Assembly: GCA_002304345.1 (NCBI GenBank)
Contig: NEUU01000001.1
Span: 186,001-250,000, forward strand
Direction: 5' to 3'
Length of the DNA stretch: 64,000 nt
Origin: Verrucomicrobia bacterium Tous-C9LFEB
GTDB taxonomy: Bacteria; Verrucomicrobiota; Verrucomicrobiia; Methylacidiphilales; UBA1321
Under the pieces are notes generated by a model. It searched no databases. It was not told the DNA's origin and was given only the letters and a program-made list of their open reading frames with translations. Below are positions 1 through 10,500 of this stretch, one piece after another; position 1 is the first letter of the stretch; each line of letters starts with the position of its first letter. Position numbers and translations under genes: made by a program.

Positions 1-3000
1 GTGTCGGTAAGTGCTCCAAGCTGAGTCGCAGCCAGGGCTCCGACTTGAGTGCTTGTCAAACTTGCAATCTGGGTGCTGGTGAGCTTGGAGATTTGACTGG
101 CCGTGAGGTAATTCAATTGTGTTGTGCTGAGTGCGCGCAGTTCCGTGGCTGTAAGTTGATTGAGCTGTGTTGTCGGCAATTGCGAAAGTTGCGTGGCTGT
201 GAGCGCGCTAATGGCGGTGGTGGAAATAGCGGCAATTTGGGTGGCATTGAGGCTGACAAGCTGAGTGGTGGCCAACGCAATGGCCTGAGTCTCGGTGAGT
301 CCGCTCAGCTCGACGCTGGTCAGGGCTCCCAGTTGAGTTTGGGAGAGACTCTGGATTTGCGTCGTGGTGAGGGCACCAAACTGTGTGGCCGTAAAGGCAG
401 CAAGTTGTCGCGTGGTGAGATCCGCAAGTTCGGCGACTGTCAATCCGGCAATGCCGGTTGTACTCAGCGCGGCAAGCTGTGTGGTGGTGATGGCCGCAAG
501 CTGGGCCGTTCCAAGGGCTGCGATCTGCGTGCTCGCGAGACTCGCCATTTCGGTGGCAGTGAGAGAGGAGATTTGTGTGACGGTCAGGGCATTGATTTGG
601 TCGGTTGTCAGAGCGGCCATGGCGGTGGTGCTGAAGTTGCGAATTTGCGTGGTAGTGAGAGTGGTGATCTGAGTGGCCGTAAACGCGGCAACTTGCGTGT
701 CGCTGAGGCTGGCGATTTGCGTGGGACTCAATGCAGCGAGTTGCGTAGCCGTCAGCGCCGCTATTTCTGAAGTAGTGAATCCGTCGATACCGATGACAGA
801 GAGCACGGAAATCTGATTTTCTGACATGGCCGCGAGTTGCGTGCTGGTCAGGGAGGCCACTTGATCATCCGTCATGCCGCTCATTTGCGTTGTCGTCAGG
901 GAACTGATCTGCGTGGCAGTGAAAGAAGCGATCTGGGTTTCGGTGAGTTGGGAAAATTGCGCCGCCGTGAGGGAGGTCAACTGATCCGAGGTGAGCGCGG
1001 CCAGACTTGTGGTTGAAAGACTACTGACCGCTTGTGTGCTCAACGCGGAAATCTGCGTGGTGGTAAGTGAGGTGAGCTGTTTGATGTCGAGAGCAAGGAT
1101 CTGTGTGGTGCTAAGCGCGCCGATCTTGGTGGCATTGAGCGCGGAGAGTTGCGTGGTGGACAGCGTCGCTATTTCCACCGCAGTGAGACCGCTCAGTGCG
1201 TTTGTAGAGAGAGCTCCCACTTGATTCGAGGAGAGTGCAGCGAGTTGCGCGGTTGAGAGAATGGCCACTTGCGTGTCTCCGAGGCCGGTGATCTGCGTCG
1301 TGGTGAGGACGGCAAATTGCGTGGCATTCAAACCGCTCACTTGCACTGTCGACAGGGCGGCGATCTGGGAGGAAGTCAGCGCTGTCAGTTGCGTGGTGGT
1401 CAGGGCGGCGAGATCGGTGGTGGAGAGTCCGGCAATTCCCGTTGTCGTGAGCGCGGCGATTTGGGTTTCGGACAAGACCTGAAGATAAGTCGTGGCCAGC
1501 CCCGCAATCTGGGTGGAGGTGAGGTTGGCCAGCCCGGTGGTGGTGAACGCCGCGAACTGGGTGGTGCTGAGTTCGTTGAGCTGGGCGACCGTGAGATCGC
1601 CAATCTCGGTGCCAGTCAGGCTGCGTAATTGGGTGGTCGTGAGGCTTTGAATCTGAGTAGGAGTCAAGGCAACGATCTGACTGTAGCTGAGGCTGCGCAA
1701 GCCGGTTGTTGTCAGCGCCGCGATCTGACTCGTCGTCAGGAGCGTCACCCCCGTGGTGGTAAGGCCGCTGAGCGCAGTGATCGAAAGCGCCGCGATCTGG
1801 CTAGTCGATAGCGAGCCAAGTTGTGTGGCGGTCAACGTGGCTATTTGCGTATTGGTCAGGCCGCTGATCTCGGTCGTGGTCAGGGCCGCGAGCTGCGCGG
1901 TGCTCAGGGCTTCAATCAGCGTGGTGCTCAGAACGCCGACTTGAGTGGAGGTCAATCCGCTCAATCGCGTGGTCGATAAGCTGGCAAGCTCGGTTGTAGT
2001 CAGGCCCTTGATGGCTGTAGTACTGAGAGCGGCCAGTTGCGTGGTGCTTAAGGCGTTAAACTGAGTACTGGTGAGCGCGGCGACTTCCGTGCTCGTGAGC
2101 CCTTTGAGTTGTCCCGTGCTGAGGCTGGCGATTTGCGCGGTGGAGAGCGCTTGCAGTTGTGTGGTCGTCAATGCGCCCATGACGGTGCTGCTCAGGCCGC
2201 CCAGTTGCGTCGTGCTCAGGGCCGTGAGTTGAGTGAGATCGAGGGCGCGAGCGGCAGTGGTGGTGAGCGCGCCAAGTTGGGTTGAAGTTAAGGCGGCGAG
2301 TTGGCTGAGGTCCAAGGCCAGGATCTGGGTGGTTTCGAACGCACTGAGGGCAGTCGTCGTGAGAGCTTCCATCTGCTCTGTGGTGATGGCGTCAAACTGC
2401 TCCGTGGTAAGCGCGGTGATGCCCGTTCCGCTCAGGCCACGGATTTGCGTGGTACTCAATGAAGCAATCTGTGTAGTCGTCAGAGAACCGAGCTGGGTCG
2501 TGGTGAGAGCCCGGAATTGCGTGGAGGTCAGGGCATGGAATTGCGTCAGGCTTAAAAACGAAATTTGAGTGGAGGTGAGACTCTGGACCGCTGCCGTGTT
2601 GATGGAGGCGATTTGATTGGAAGTCAGCGCAGCCAGTTGGATCTCGGTCAATCGACTGATGCTGGTACTAGTGAGACCCTTGATTTGGCTGGTGGTCAGT
2701 GCGGAAATTTGCGTGGAACTCAGCGCGGCCAGTTGCGTGGTGTTAATAGCAGCCAGACCAGTGGCCGTTAACCCGCGAATCTGGGTGACGGTCAAGGCGG
2801 ATAATTGCTCGGCGGAGATGTAACCGAGCTGCGTAATGGTCAAGGCGCTGATCAACGTAGCGCTCAATCCACTGAGTTGAGTCGTATTCACGACGGAAAG
2901 TTGGGATTCGGTCAGACCTGCAATCGCCTTGGTGGAAATGGCGGCAAGTTGGGTGGAGGTGAAGCTGGCAATTTGCGTATCGGACAGTTCAGCGATATCG

Positions 3001-6000
3001 GCACTGCTCAGCCCCTTGATTTGGGTTGAGGTGAGTGCAGTCAATTGCGAAGTTGTCAGGAGATCGACCTGAGTCGTGTTCAGCGTGGCAACTCCCGTCG
3101 CGCTGAGTCCTTTGATCTGGGGCGTGGTCAGACGCTGAATCTGATCTTCCGTGAGGCTTTTCAATGCCAGCGTTGTCAGCGCCCCTAACTGAGTTGAAGT
3201 CAGTACCGCAAGTTGTGTTGTCGTGAGCTCACTGATATGCGTGCTGGTGAGTCCCTGCATCTGCGTCGTGGTGAGAAAAGTCAGTTGCGTGGTGCTGAGC
3301 GCTGCCAACTGCGTTGTGCCGAGCGCTGCGATCTCTGCCGCCGTCAATCCGCGAAGCTGGGTGCTCGTCAAGGCGGCGAGTTGTGTACTCCGCAACTGCT
3401 GGACCTGCAGTGTGCTCAAGGCGGCGAGTTGGGTGGAGGTGATGCCTGTCAGTTGAGTCAAAGTCAGGACGTCCATCTGATCCTCACTCAGTCCCTTGAT
3501 GGCCACCGTGCCGATCCCGGCAAGCTGGGTCGAAGTCAGTGTGGCGAATTGATTCTCCGTCAGAACGCTCAACTCGGTGCGGGTCAATCCCGCAATTTGC
3601 GTCGTGTTCAGAAGCGCCATCTGGGTGACGCTCAAGGCCAGGATCTGATCCGTTGTCAGTAAGCCAATCGCCGTGCTTGTCAGGTTTTTAATCTGACTGA
3701 CGTCCAGCGCTTCGATTTGATCTCCGGTCAATCCCGAGATGGCCGCAGAGGAAAGAGCGGATAGTTGTGTGCCGGTGAAAGCGGACAGTTGGCGTAGAGT
3801 TAAATTGCTGACCTGCGTGCTGGTGAGTCCCTTGATGCCCGCTGTGGAAATGGCGGTCAGTTGCGTCGAGCTGAGACTCGCTATTTGAGTGTCGACCAAG
3901 GCCCCGATCCCGGCGCTGGAAATCCCCTTGATCTGGCTTGTCGTGAGTGCTCCGATTTGAATCTCAGTCAATCCCTGAATCGCTGTGGTATTGAGAGCGG
4001 ATAATTGAGTGGAGGTGAGGGCTCCTAATTGCGTCAGACTCAGCTTACTTACTTCATCTGCGGTTAATCCTACCAACTGATTGCCTAGCAGCGTTGAGAT
4101 TTGAGCCGCGCTTAGCGTGGCAAGCTGCGCATCCGTCAGGCTGGCTATGGCTGTGCTTGTCAAGGCTCGAACTTGCACGGTGCTCAGCGAGGCGATCTGT
4201 GTCGTGGCAAACTCACTGAGTTGTGTCGTGGTGAGATACCGTAATTCCTTGGCTGTGAGTCCGTCAATCTGAGTCGTGGTCAGGGCGGCAATCTGCTCGG
4301 CGGTCAATCCCTGAATCGCTGCGGTGCTGAATGCGGCGATTTGCTGGGAGGACAGTGCCTGGAATTGAGAGACGGTGAGTTGGCCGACTTGCGTACTGCT
4401 GAAACCGGCGATCTGTGTGCTCTTGAAGGAGGCTATTTGCCGTGCGCTCAGCGCCCCCAGTTGCGTATCCTGCAACAGGCTTGCCGCATAGGCGCTCAGG
4501 CCGGCCAACTGGGTGGTAGAGAGCGCCTGGATTTGCGCTTCGCTCAACGACAGAATGGCCGTAGAGTTCATTGCGGAAATTTGGGTTGAGGTCAACGCCG
4601 AGAGTTGCGCGCCTGTCAGCTTTGTGATTTTGTCACCCGTCAATCCCGCAATCTGACTTCGACCCAGCACGGAAATTTGCGTCGTCGTAAGCACCGAAAA
4701 TTGCGCATCCGTCAAACCGTCGATGACGGTGCTGGTGAGCCCCCGCAGTTGCGTGCTCGTGAGCGAGCCAAACTGCGTCGTCGAAAGAGAGTCCACCTGC
4801 GTCTCCGACAAGGCCGCCAGTTGAGTCGAGGTGAATCCGTCAATTTGAGTGACAGTCAAGGCCGCCATCTGGCTCGTGCTCAATCCCGAAACGGCTAGTT
4901 GAGTAAGGCCCGAAAGCTGGGTGGAGCTGAGCGAGGCCAATTGAGTCAAGGTCAACTGGCTCAGATTGTCGTACCCAAAACCTTTCATTTGCGTCGTAGA
5001 CCACGCCGCGAGCTGTGTCGTGGTCAGGGCGGCGAATTGAGTCGAATTCAGGATGTTGATATTCGTACTGGTCAACCCTCTGGCCTGGGTGGAACTGAGG
5101 GCTCGAATCTGGGTCTCCGTCAGCCCCTGCGTCCCTGTCGTGCTCAACGCCGAAATCTGTGTGGAACTGAGCACCGCAAGCTGCGTAAGTGCGAGATCGT
5201 CGATCTGGGTGTCCGTCCAACCCGACATTTGGCTGGTCGTCAACGTTGCCAGTTGGGACGTCGTGAGGGAAGTGATCTGCTCATAGTTCAACGCACCGAT
5301 AGCCGTAGAACTCAATCCGGTAATCTGATAGGGCGTCAAAGCCGCGAACTGTGTGACCGGAAGAAGTTCGATCTGAGTGGTCGTCAGGGCACCAAGCTGC
5401 GTCGTGGTAAAACCCCAGATCCGCGGAGTCGTCAATGAAGTGAGCTCATCGACCGTCAATCCCTGGATGGCCCCTGTGCTCAGCGCTGAAAACTGAGTTT
5501 GGCTCAATGCAGAAAATTGATCAACTTGCAGCATGCCGATCTCGGTGCTGGTAAAGCCGGATATTTGCGTGGTGGTCAAAATGGAAATTTGGGTCGTGGA
5601 CAGGGCCGCAAGCTGTGTCGCGTCCAAAACACTGATGCCGGTGCTGCAAATGCTCCGGATTTGAGTCGTCGTAAGCTGGGAAAGCTGTTCCTCTGTCAGC
5701 CCCGAAACAGCCGAGTAAGTCAAGGTGGCCACTTGGCTGGAATTCAAGGCGTGGAGCTGGGTCAATGTCAACATGGCGACCTGATCGTGAGTCAATCCAT
5801 AGATGGCCGTCGTGGTCAAGGAAGCCATTTGAGTTTCGCTCAATGCGTGCAACTGCGATTCGCTGAGGGCGGTGATCGCTGCATTCTCCAGTCCCTTGAG
5901 CTGTCCTGCGGTCAGGGACGATATCTGAGAGGTCGAGAGCCAGGTAATCTGAGAGGTTGTCAAATAACTCAACTCCGTCGACGTCATTGCGTTGAGTTGG

Positions 6001-6899
6001 GTGATGGTTAACGCGTTGATCTGCTCCTCTGTTAAGCCAGAAATCACCGATGTGGAAAACGAGCGAATCTGCTCGGCGGAAAGAGCGCTCAGTTGTGTGG
6101 TGGTCAGCGCGGAGATCTCCGTGCTTGTCATTCCTTTGATTTGCGTGAGGGACAAATCAGAAAGCTGTGTCGTCGATAACCACCCGATCTGCGTTGTACT
6201 CAGAGAGCCAATGCCAGTGGAAGTAATCGCCTCCAACTGCGAAAGAATCAATTGCCCGAACTGCTCCGCTGTAATACCTTGGATCGCCGTATAGGGCAGC
6301 CCCTCCATCTGTTTGACGGTCAGGGAGCAAAATTGCGTTGTCGTCAGATACGACATCTGTGAGGCGGTCAACCCCTGAAGCTGCGCCGCATTCAGCGAGA
6401 TCAGGACTGTTGTCGTTAACCCCTTGATGGCTCCGGTAGAGAGAGCGGATAACTGTTCCGCCGTCAACCCCTTGATTGCAGTCGAAGTCAGGGCTCCCAG
6501 TTGAGTTGCATTCAAGCCCGCGATTTGCGACGTGGAGAATTCCTTCAGATCGGTGCTCGTCAGCCCCTGCAACTGAGTGACCGTTAGCGCCGCCATATCG
6601 TCCAAACTCAAGGTCTTCGCTTGGAGGCCATCCAAAACGGACAACTGCGCGACGCTAAAGACCGTTACTTGCTCGGGAGTCAGCGCTTCCACTTGTTCGG
6701 TGGAAAGCTGCGTAATTTCCGTTGTCGTCAGCGATACAATCAATGTGCTCGGCAATAACGCCATCTGATAAGGAGTTAACGCTTCAATCTGCGTTTCCAA
6801 TAGGGAAGCGAACTCCGTTGTAGAGATATTTTTAATCTCTGTCTTCGTGAGATTCTCTATCTCCGTGGCCGTATATGATGATATGGATATTTCGGACAT
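1..6899 (-). CDS. giant octapeptide-repeat protein (3' end beyond window)
   Basis: Reading the minus strand from the ATG at 6897-6899 gives a frame that continues in the same phase to the window edge, about 2,299 codons. I read the first roughly 75 repeats contiguously and checked the frame at several later points (near 5.2, 3.5, 2.0, 1.5 and 0.4 kb and at the edge) without finding a stop. After an eight-residue start (MSEISISS) the protein is octapeptides of consensus L-[TS]-x-[TAS]-[QE]-[ILV]-x-[AGS], for example LTTTQIQS, LSQTQLGA, LTSVELSG. The leading hydrophobic residue falls at 9+8k at residue 9, 1625 and 2281 alike, so no indel has shifted phase. There is no signal peptide or membrane segment in the part visible. 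T-x-x-[QE] resembles a helix N-cap box, so a short-helix solenoid is possible, but this is inference. An in-frame ATG at 6935 is an alternative start; neither has a clear Shine-Dalgarno sequence. Function unknown; localisation would depend on the unseen C-terminus. Confidence 0.88.
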   Translation of the reverse strand, partial: MSEISISSYTATEIENLTKTEIKNISTTEFASLLETQIEALTPYQMALLPSTLIVSLTTTEITQLSTEQVEALTPEQVTVFSVAQLSVLDGLQAKTLSLDDMAALTVTQLQGLTSTDLKEFSTSQIAGLNATQLGALTSTAIKGLTAEQLSALSTGAIKGLTTTVLISLNAAQLQGLTASQMSYLTTTQFCSLTVKQMEGLPYTAIQGITAEQFGQLILSQLEAITSTGIGSLSTTQIGWLSTTQLSDLSLTQIKGMTSTEISALTTTQLSALSAEQIRSFSTSVISGLTEEQINALTITQLNAMTSTELSYLTTSQITWLSTSQISSLTAGQLKGLENAAITALSESQLHALSETQMASLTTTAIYGLTHDQVAMLTLTQLHALNSSQVATLTYSAVSGLTEEQLSQLTTTQIRSICSTGISVLDATQLAALSTTQISILTTTQISGFTSTEIGMLQVDQFSALSQTQFSALSTGAIQGLTVDELTSLTTPRIWGFTTTQLGALTTTQIELLPVTQFAALTPYQITGLSSTAIGALNYEQITSLTTSQLATLTTSQMSGWTDTQIDDLALTQLAVLSSTQISALSTTGTQGLTETQIRALSSTQARGLTSTNINILNSTQFAALTTTQLAAWSTTQMKGFGYDNLSQLTLTQLASLSSTQLSGLTQLAVSGLSTSQMAALTVTQIDGFTSTQLAALSETQVDSLSTTQFGSLTSTQLRGLTSTVIDGLTDAQFSVLTTTQISVLGRSQIAGLTGDKITKLTGAQLSALTSTQISAMNSTAILSLSEAQIQALSTTQLAGLSAYAASLLQDTQLGALSARQIASFKSTQIAGFSSTQVGQLTVSQFQALSSQQIAAFSTAAIQGLTAEQIAALTTTQIDGLTAKELRYLTTTQLSEFATTQIASLSTVQVRALTSTAIASLTDAQLATLSAAQISTLLGNQLVGLTADEVSKLSLTQLGALTSTQLSALNTTAIQGLTEIQIGALTTSQIKGISSAGIGALVDTQIASLSSTQLTAISTAGIKGLTSTQVSNLTLRQLSAFTGTQLSALSSAAISGLTGDQIEALDVSQIKNLTSTAIGLLTTDQILALSVTQMALLNTTQIAGLTRTELSVLTENQFATLTSTQLAGIGTVAIKGLSEDQMDVLTLTQLTGITSTQLAALSTLQVQQLRSTQLAALTSTQLRGLTAAEIAALGTTQLAALSTTQLTFLTTTQMQGLTSTHISELTTTQLAVLTSTQLGALTTLALKSLTEDQIQRLTTPQIKGLSATGVATLNTTQVDLLTTSQLTALTSTQIKGLSSADIAELSDTQIASFTSTQLAAISTKAIAGLTESQLSVVNTTQLSGLSATLISALTITQLGYISAEQLSALTVTQIRGLTATGLAAINTTQLAALSSTQISALTTSQIKGLTSTSISRLTEIQLAALTSNQIASINTAAVQSLTSTQISFLSLTQFHALTSTQFRALTTTQLGSLTTTQIASLSTTQIRGLSGTGITALTTEQFDAITTEQMEALTTTALSAFETTQILALDLSQLAALTSTQLGALTTTAARALDLTQLTALSTTQLGGLSSTVMGALTTTQLQALSTAQIASLSTGQLKGLTSTEVAALTSTQFNALSTTQLAALSTTAIKGLTTTELASLSTTRLSGLTSTQVGVLSTTLIEALSTAQLAALTTTEISGLTNTQIATLTATQLGSLSTSQIAALSITALSGLTTTGVTLLTTSQIAALTTTGLRSLSYSQIVALTPTQIQSLTTTQLRSLTGTEIGDLTVAQLNELSTTQFAAFTTTGLANLTSTQIAGLATTYLQVLSETQIAALTTTGIAGLSTTDLAALTTTQLTALTSSQIAALSTVQVSGLNATQFAVLTTTQITGLGDTQVAILSTAQLAALSSNQVGALSTNALSGLTAVEIATLSTTQLSALNATKIGALSTTQILALDIKQLTSLTTTQISALSTQAVSSLSTTSLAALTSDQLTSLTAAQFSQLTETQIASFTATQISSLTTTQMSGMTDDQVASLTSTQLAAMSENQISVLSVIGIDGFTTSEIAALTATQLAALSPTQIASLSDTQVAAFTATQITTLTTTQIRNFSTTAMAALTTDQINALTVTQISSLTATEMASLASTQIAALGTAQLAAITTTQLAALSTTGIAGLTVAELADLTTRQLAAFTATQFGALTTTQIQSLSQTQLGALTSVELSGLTETQAIALATTQLVSLNATQIAAISTTAISALTATQLSQLPTTQLNQLTATELRALSTTQLNYLTASQISKLTSTQIASLTSTQVGALAATQLGALTD

Positions 6900-7072
6900 T
6901 TTGGAATGTGTCGCGTGACCGCAACGACTTTCCATTAGCCCATCGGAATGAGAAGTTAAAAAGTGCCCTTAATAAATGATAAATGGAGAGTGAGTGAACT
7001 TATAAATCCAACCTCTGTAAATACGGATGAATTCACTACTGTCCGGTTACGAGTCCAACCGAAATTAAGTTT

Positions 7073-7315
7073 ATGGCCTCATACTTTGATCCCAATACCG
7101 GGGCTCGCTATGGAGAAGCTCTGGGATCATTTTCCTCTCAGATTACGAGTTCGAAAAACCTGCCAGATGCCGCGAGCTTTACCGGCTACGATACCTTTAC
7201 GATTGTTCCCGAGCCTTCATCAATGGCGCTTCTCTCAACGGCTCTTGCGACGCGTATTGCATATGTGTCCTCTCATGCTTTCTGTCGAAAGCAGCTAGCA
7301 TTTCTGTATGCCTAA
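7073..7315 (+). pseudogene. remnant of a PEP-CTERM secreted protein gene
   Basis: A short frame encodes ASYFDPNTGARYGEALGSF and then TIVPEPSSMALLSTALATRI, a recognisable PEP-CTERM sorting motif (VPEPSSMALL). The membrane segment that should follow is disrupted, and the frame continues into unrelated residues without the usual arginine-rich end. No signal peptide or full upstream domain is present. I read it as the last part of a decayed exosortase substrate gene. The segment 6900-7072 upstream has no recognisable coding content and would hold the promoter of the leftward repeat gene. Confidence 0.5.
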
Positions 7316-7576
7316 GCCTATCGCCGTTGTTGAGTGGAACAGATATCAAAAGAAAAGCCCCCTCCAATTGTAGAGGGACTTTCCCGTGCTCACCTCCGAA
7401 CCAGATCACGCGACAGGTGCAGTCCAGTAGGGAGATGAGGCAGCTCTCGACGATACTTGCAGGGCGCATTGAACACGAACAGTCCAAGGCGAGATGGCTG
7501 ACAGCGGTGAGAGCGACTGAATCTCGGATGTCGACAGTGCTAGCCCGAACAGTTCGCTACCCGTGAAATATCCAGG
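7316..7576. other. intergenic stretch with no recognised gene
   Basis: Nothing here resembles a known protein in any frame. A weak hairpin, CCCTC (7360-7364) pairing with GAGGG (7373-7377), lies beyond the 3' end of the leftward mannosidase gene. It has no T-run, so I do not call it a terminator with any confidence. Confidence 0.4.
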
Positions 7577-10500
7577 TTAGCTGAGTGTGAGCTTCATCGT
7601 AATGATTTCAAATGGTTTGAAAGTCAGTTGTGTCGACTGCATTTTCCACGCGGTTTTGCGAAGCGGTTCCTCGAGCAGGTTGGTGCGAACGGCAGAGCGA
7701 ACTGGAAGTGAGCTTCTCAATTGAGCTACTCCACGAGCGCCGTGGCATTCGTAGAGTCGCACGATCACGGCTTTCGAATCGGCCGCTTGCTTCACGGTGT
7801 CGAGAATCAGGTGTGGGCTATCGACGGTGAAGAGACTTTCTTCGGGCAAGGCTCCGTTGACGACGAGCAGCGGCTGGTTGAATTCATGAGCGCGACGCAC
7901 GACCTCGGCTTCAATGAGGCCTTGGGCATGCGGATAGAAGGCGTAGCGAAAACGGTGGTGACCCAGATCCGCTTTGGGGTCGGGATCGGTCGGCCCACGC
8001 AGGAGGGAGAGGCGCATGACGTTGCCGTGACAGGCGTAGCCGTATTTCGAATCGGTGAAGAGTGCGGCGCCGAACTCGGGTTCGGAGAAATCCATCCAGC
8101 GGTGACCGGGGACTTCGAACTGCGCCATTTCGAGGGAGTTATTGAAAGTGGTCGGGCGGCGCACTAATCCGAAGGCGGTTTCGTACGCGGCTTCGCGCGC
8201 ATGGACATTCACAGGAAATTCGACTTTGAGGAATTTGTGGCGATGCTGCCAGTCGACTTCTGTTTCGAACTCCAGATGTCCCGATCCCGTTTCCAAAAAT
8301 ATCCGCTGGGTCAGGCGGGTTTTGTCGAAGCGATAGCTGAATTCCAATCCGGCACGGAGAGGTCCATGTTCGATGAGACGGGCTTGGATGGCTCCTGGCA
8401 ATTCCCGGCGCGTTTCGAGGTGGAAGGCATCCACGTCCCAAGCATCGAAGCACACTGGTCGGTCATCAAAGAGAACGAAGCGATTGCCCGTGGTTCCCGC
8501 AGGGAGAGTTTCCCGATTGGTGGCTTTGTGCAACAGGCGATGGAGACATCCATCGCGACCGAATGTGGCGATGATCTTTTCGTTCTCCAGAATAAAGCCA
8601 TCGCGACTGGAGCGAGTTTGCACGGCGTCTTGGGGTGTGGTGGAGTGAAGAGGCGAAGCTGCCAGAGAAGGGGTTTCCACCCAGGCGATATGCGCGTTGT
8701 CGTGAGTTATTTGACTTCCGGATATCGGACTTTGCAGCCGGACCAAGCCGCGTCGCGACCAACCCAGAGCATTGAATGCCGAGAAACAATCCTTTTTAGT
8801 GCGGGTGAGTTTTTGAAGGCTTTGGGTTTCCAACTTTGATGCGCTGGCGAGCACTTCTGCGTAATCCCTAGCGGAATCCTGATACACTTCGGTAATGGAG
8901 GAGCCGGGAAGGATGTCGTGAAATTGATTCAGCAAGACGATCTTCCAGAGGCGTTCGATTTCAACTGCCGGATAGGCAAGACCCGCCTGCGCCGCGAGCA
9001 CTCCGAGTAGCTCGACCCGGCGTAAAGCGAGTTCCGAGGCGCGATTGTCACGCTTGTTGGCGGCCTGGGTGGTGTAGGTGGCGCGATGATATTCGAGATA
9101 TAATTCGCCTTCAATGACCGGAGCGTCGACGAGAGATTTTTCCAGTCGCTTAAAGAATTCCAAGGAGGCGCGCTGTTGGGTGCGCGGAAGACCCTGCAAA
9201 TCCCGGGCGCGTCGCAAGACTTCCAGCATGTGACGCGTGGGCCCGCCGCCGCCGTCACCCCAACCGTAGAGGAGAAGACCTTCGGAAGTGCGCTCGAGAT
9301 CCTGGTGGTTGGTTTCGCTGAACTGGAGACTTTGGACGGAATTGCCATCCGTCATGGCATTGTACGTATCAGCCGGGGGGAAGTGCGTGAGGATGCCGGT
9401 GCCATCGATGCCTTTCCAGATGAAGTTCTGGTGTTGAGGTTTGTTAAACTGATTCCAAGAGAGTTTTTGAGTGAGGAAATAATCGATGCCCGAGAGCTTC
9501 ATGATCTGGGGGAGCTGTCCGTTGTAGCCAAAGACATCCGGGTTCCAGAATTCCTTGCAGTCCCATCCGAACTCGCCTCGGAAAAATCGTTTGCCGTAGA
9601 AGAATTGACGTACCAAGGATTCACCCGAGGGGGTGTTGCAATCGGGCTCGATCCAGGTGCCGCCCACCGGAATCCATTGGCCGCGTTTGATGGCAGTCTG
9701 GATGCCGGCATAAACAGACGGGGCGTGATCCTTCATCCACTGATACTGGAAAGCCTGCGAGCAGGAGAATTTGTACTCGGGATATTCGTCCATGTATTTG
9801 AGCGCAGAAGAAAAGGACCGGATGCATTTGCGACGTGTCTCGGCCAGGGGCCAGAGCCAGGCGGTGTCGATATGGGCATGGCCAATGGCGGAAAGTTCCA
9901 CGGCGGCGGTGCCGTTTTTTCGGGCGTAGATGGCGTCCAACAGGGGGCGGGCCTTGGACCAAGTGGCGCGGTCTTCGGGATCAAGCACGTTGCAGAGGTC
10001 GTTTAGTCGGGCCAGAAGAAAGCCTTCAAGGGCATTCAATTTCGATTTGTCGGCGCGCTGGTCGAGCATTTTCCATGGGACGAAAAGATCATGATACAAT
10101 TGCCAGGCTTCCGCATCGAACAAGGCGAGGGACGCTTCTTCGAAACGGAACTCTGCGTGGCCGGCATAGCCGAAAAGCTGATTGCACGACATTTCAACGG
10201 CGAGTTCAAACTTGCCGTGGCGGACGACGTTGGAGGGTAGGCGAAAGTCAATGCGATTGGAGAGTGGCCAGTCGATGGGGCCGGCGGGATTGAGGCCTTG
10301 CACAGGTTTTCCGTCCAGCCAGATGGTTCCTTCCGAGCGGGTGTTGAAAATCAAGTCGACGGTACCTTGGCGCCAGGCGCGGGGAATGACTCCCTGAATT
10401 TTAAACCAGTACGTGGAGAATCTCGGGCCGAATTCCTGCTTCGCCCGGACCGGAGTGTATTTCAACCGCATGGCTTCGGCGTAAGAAATGCGGCTCACGC

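Noticed and set aside
45-6294. Many overlapping plus-strand frames of 60-240 codons across the first 6.3 kb
   Set aside because: They are antisense or shifted readings of the octapeptide repeat; their Gly/Arg/Cys- or Val/Ser/Cys-rich composition follows from the repeat, and the minus frame is continuous throughout.
1-6899. Tandem DNA satellite or CRISPR-like array
   Set aside because: The 24-base units vary greatly in sequence and keep only the encoded octapeptide; there are no conserved repeats with unique spacers.
7197-7487. 96-codon minus-strand frame (IWFGGEHGKVPLQLEG)
   Set aside because: No recognisable family, no ribosome binding site, and it overlaps the PEP-CTERM remnant; nothing supports a real gene.
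9176-10006. 276-codon plus-strand frame inside the GH38 gene
   Set aside because: Antisense shadow of the GH38 frame, with no independent support.
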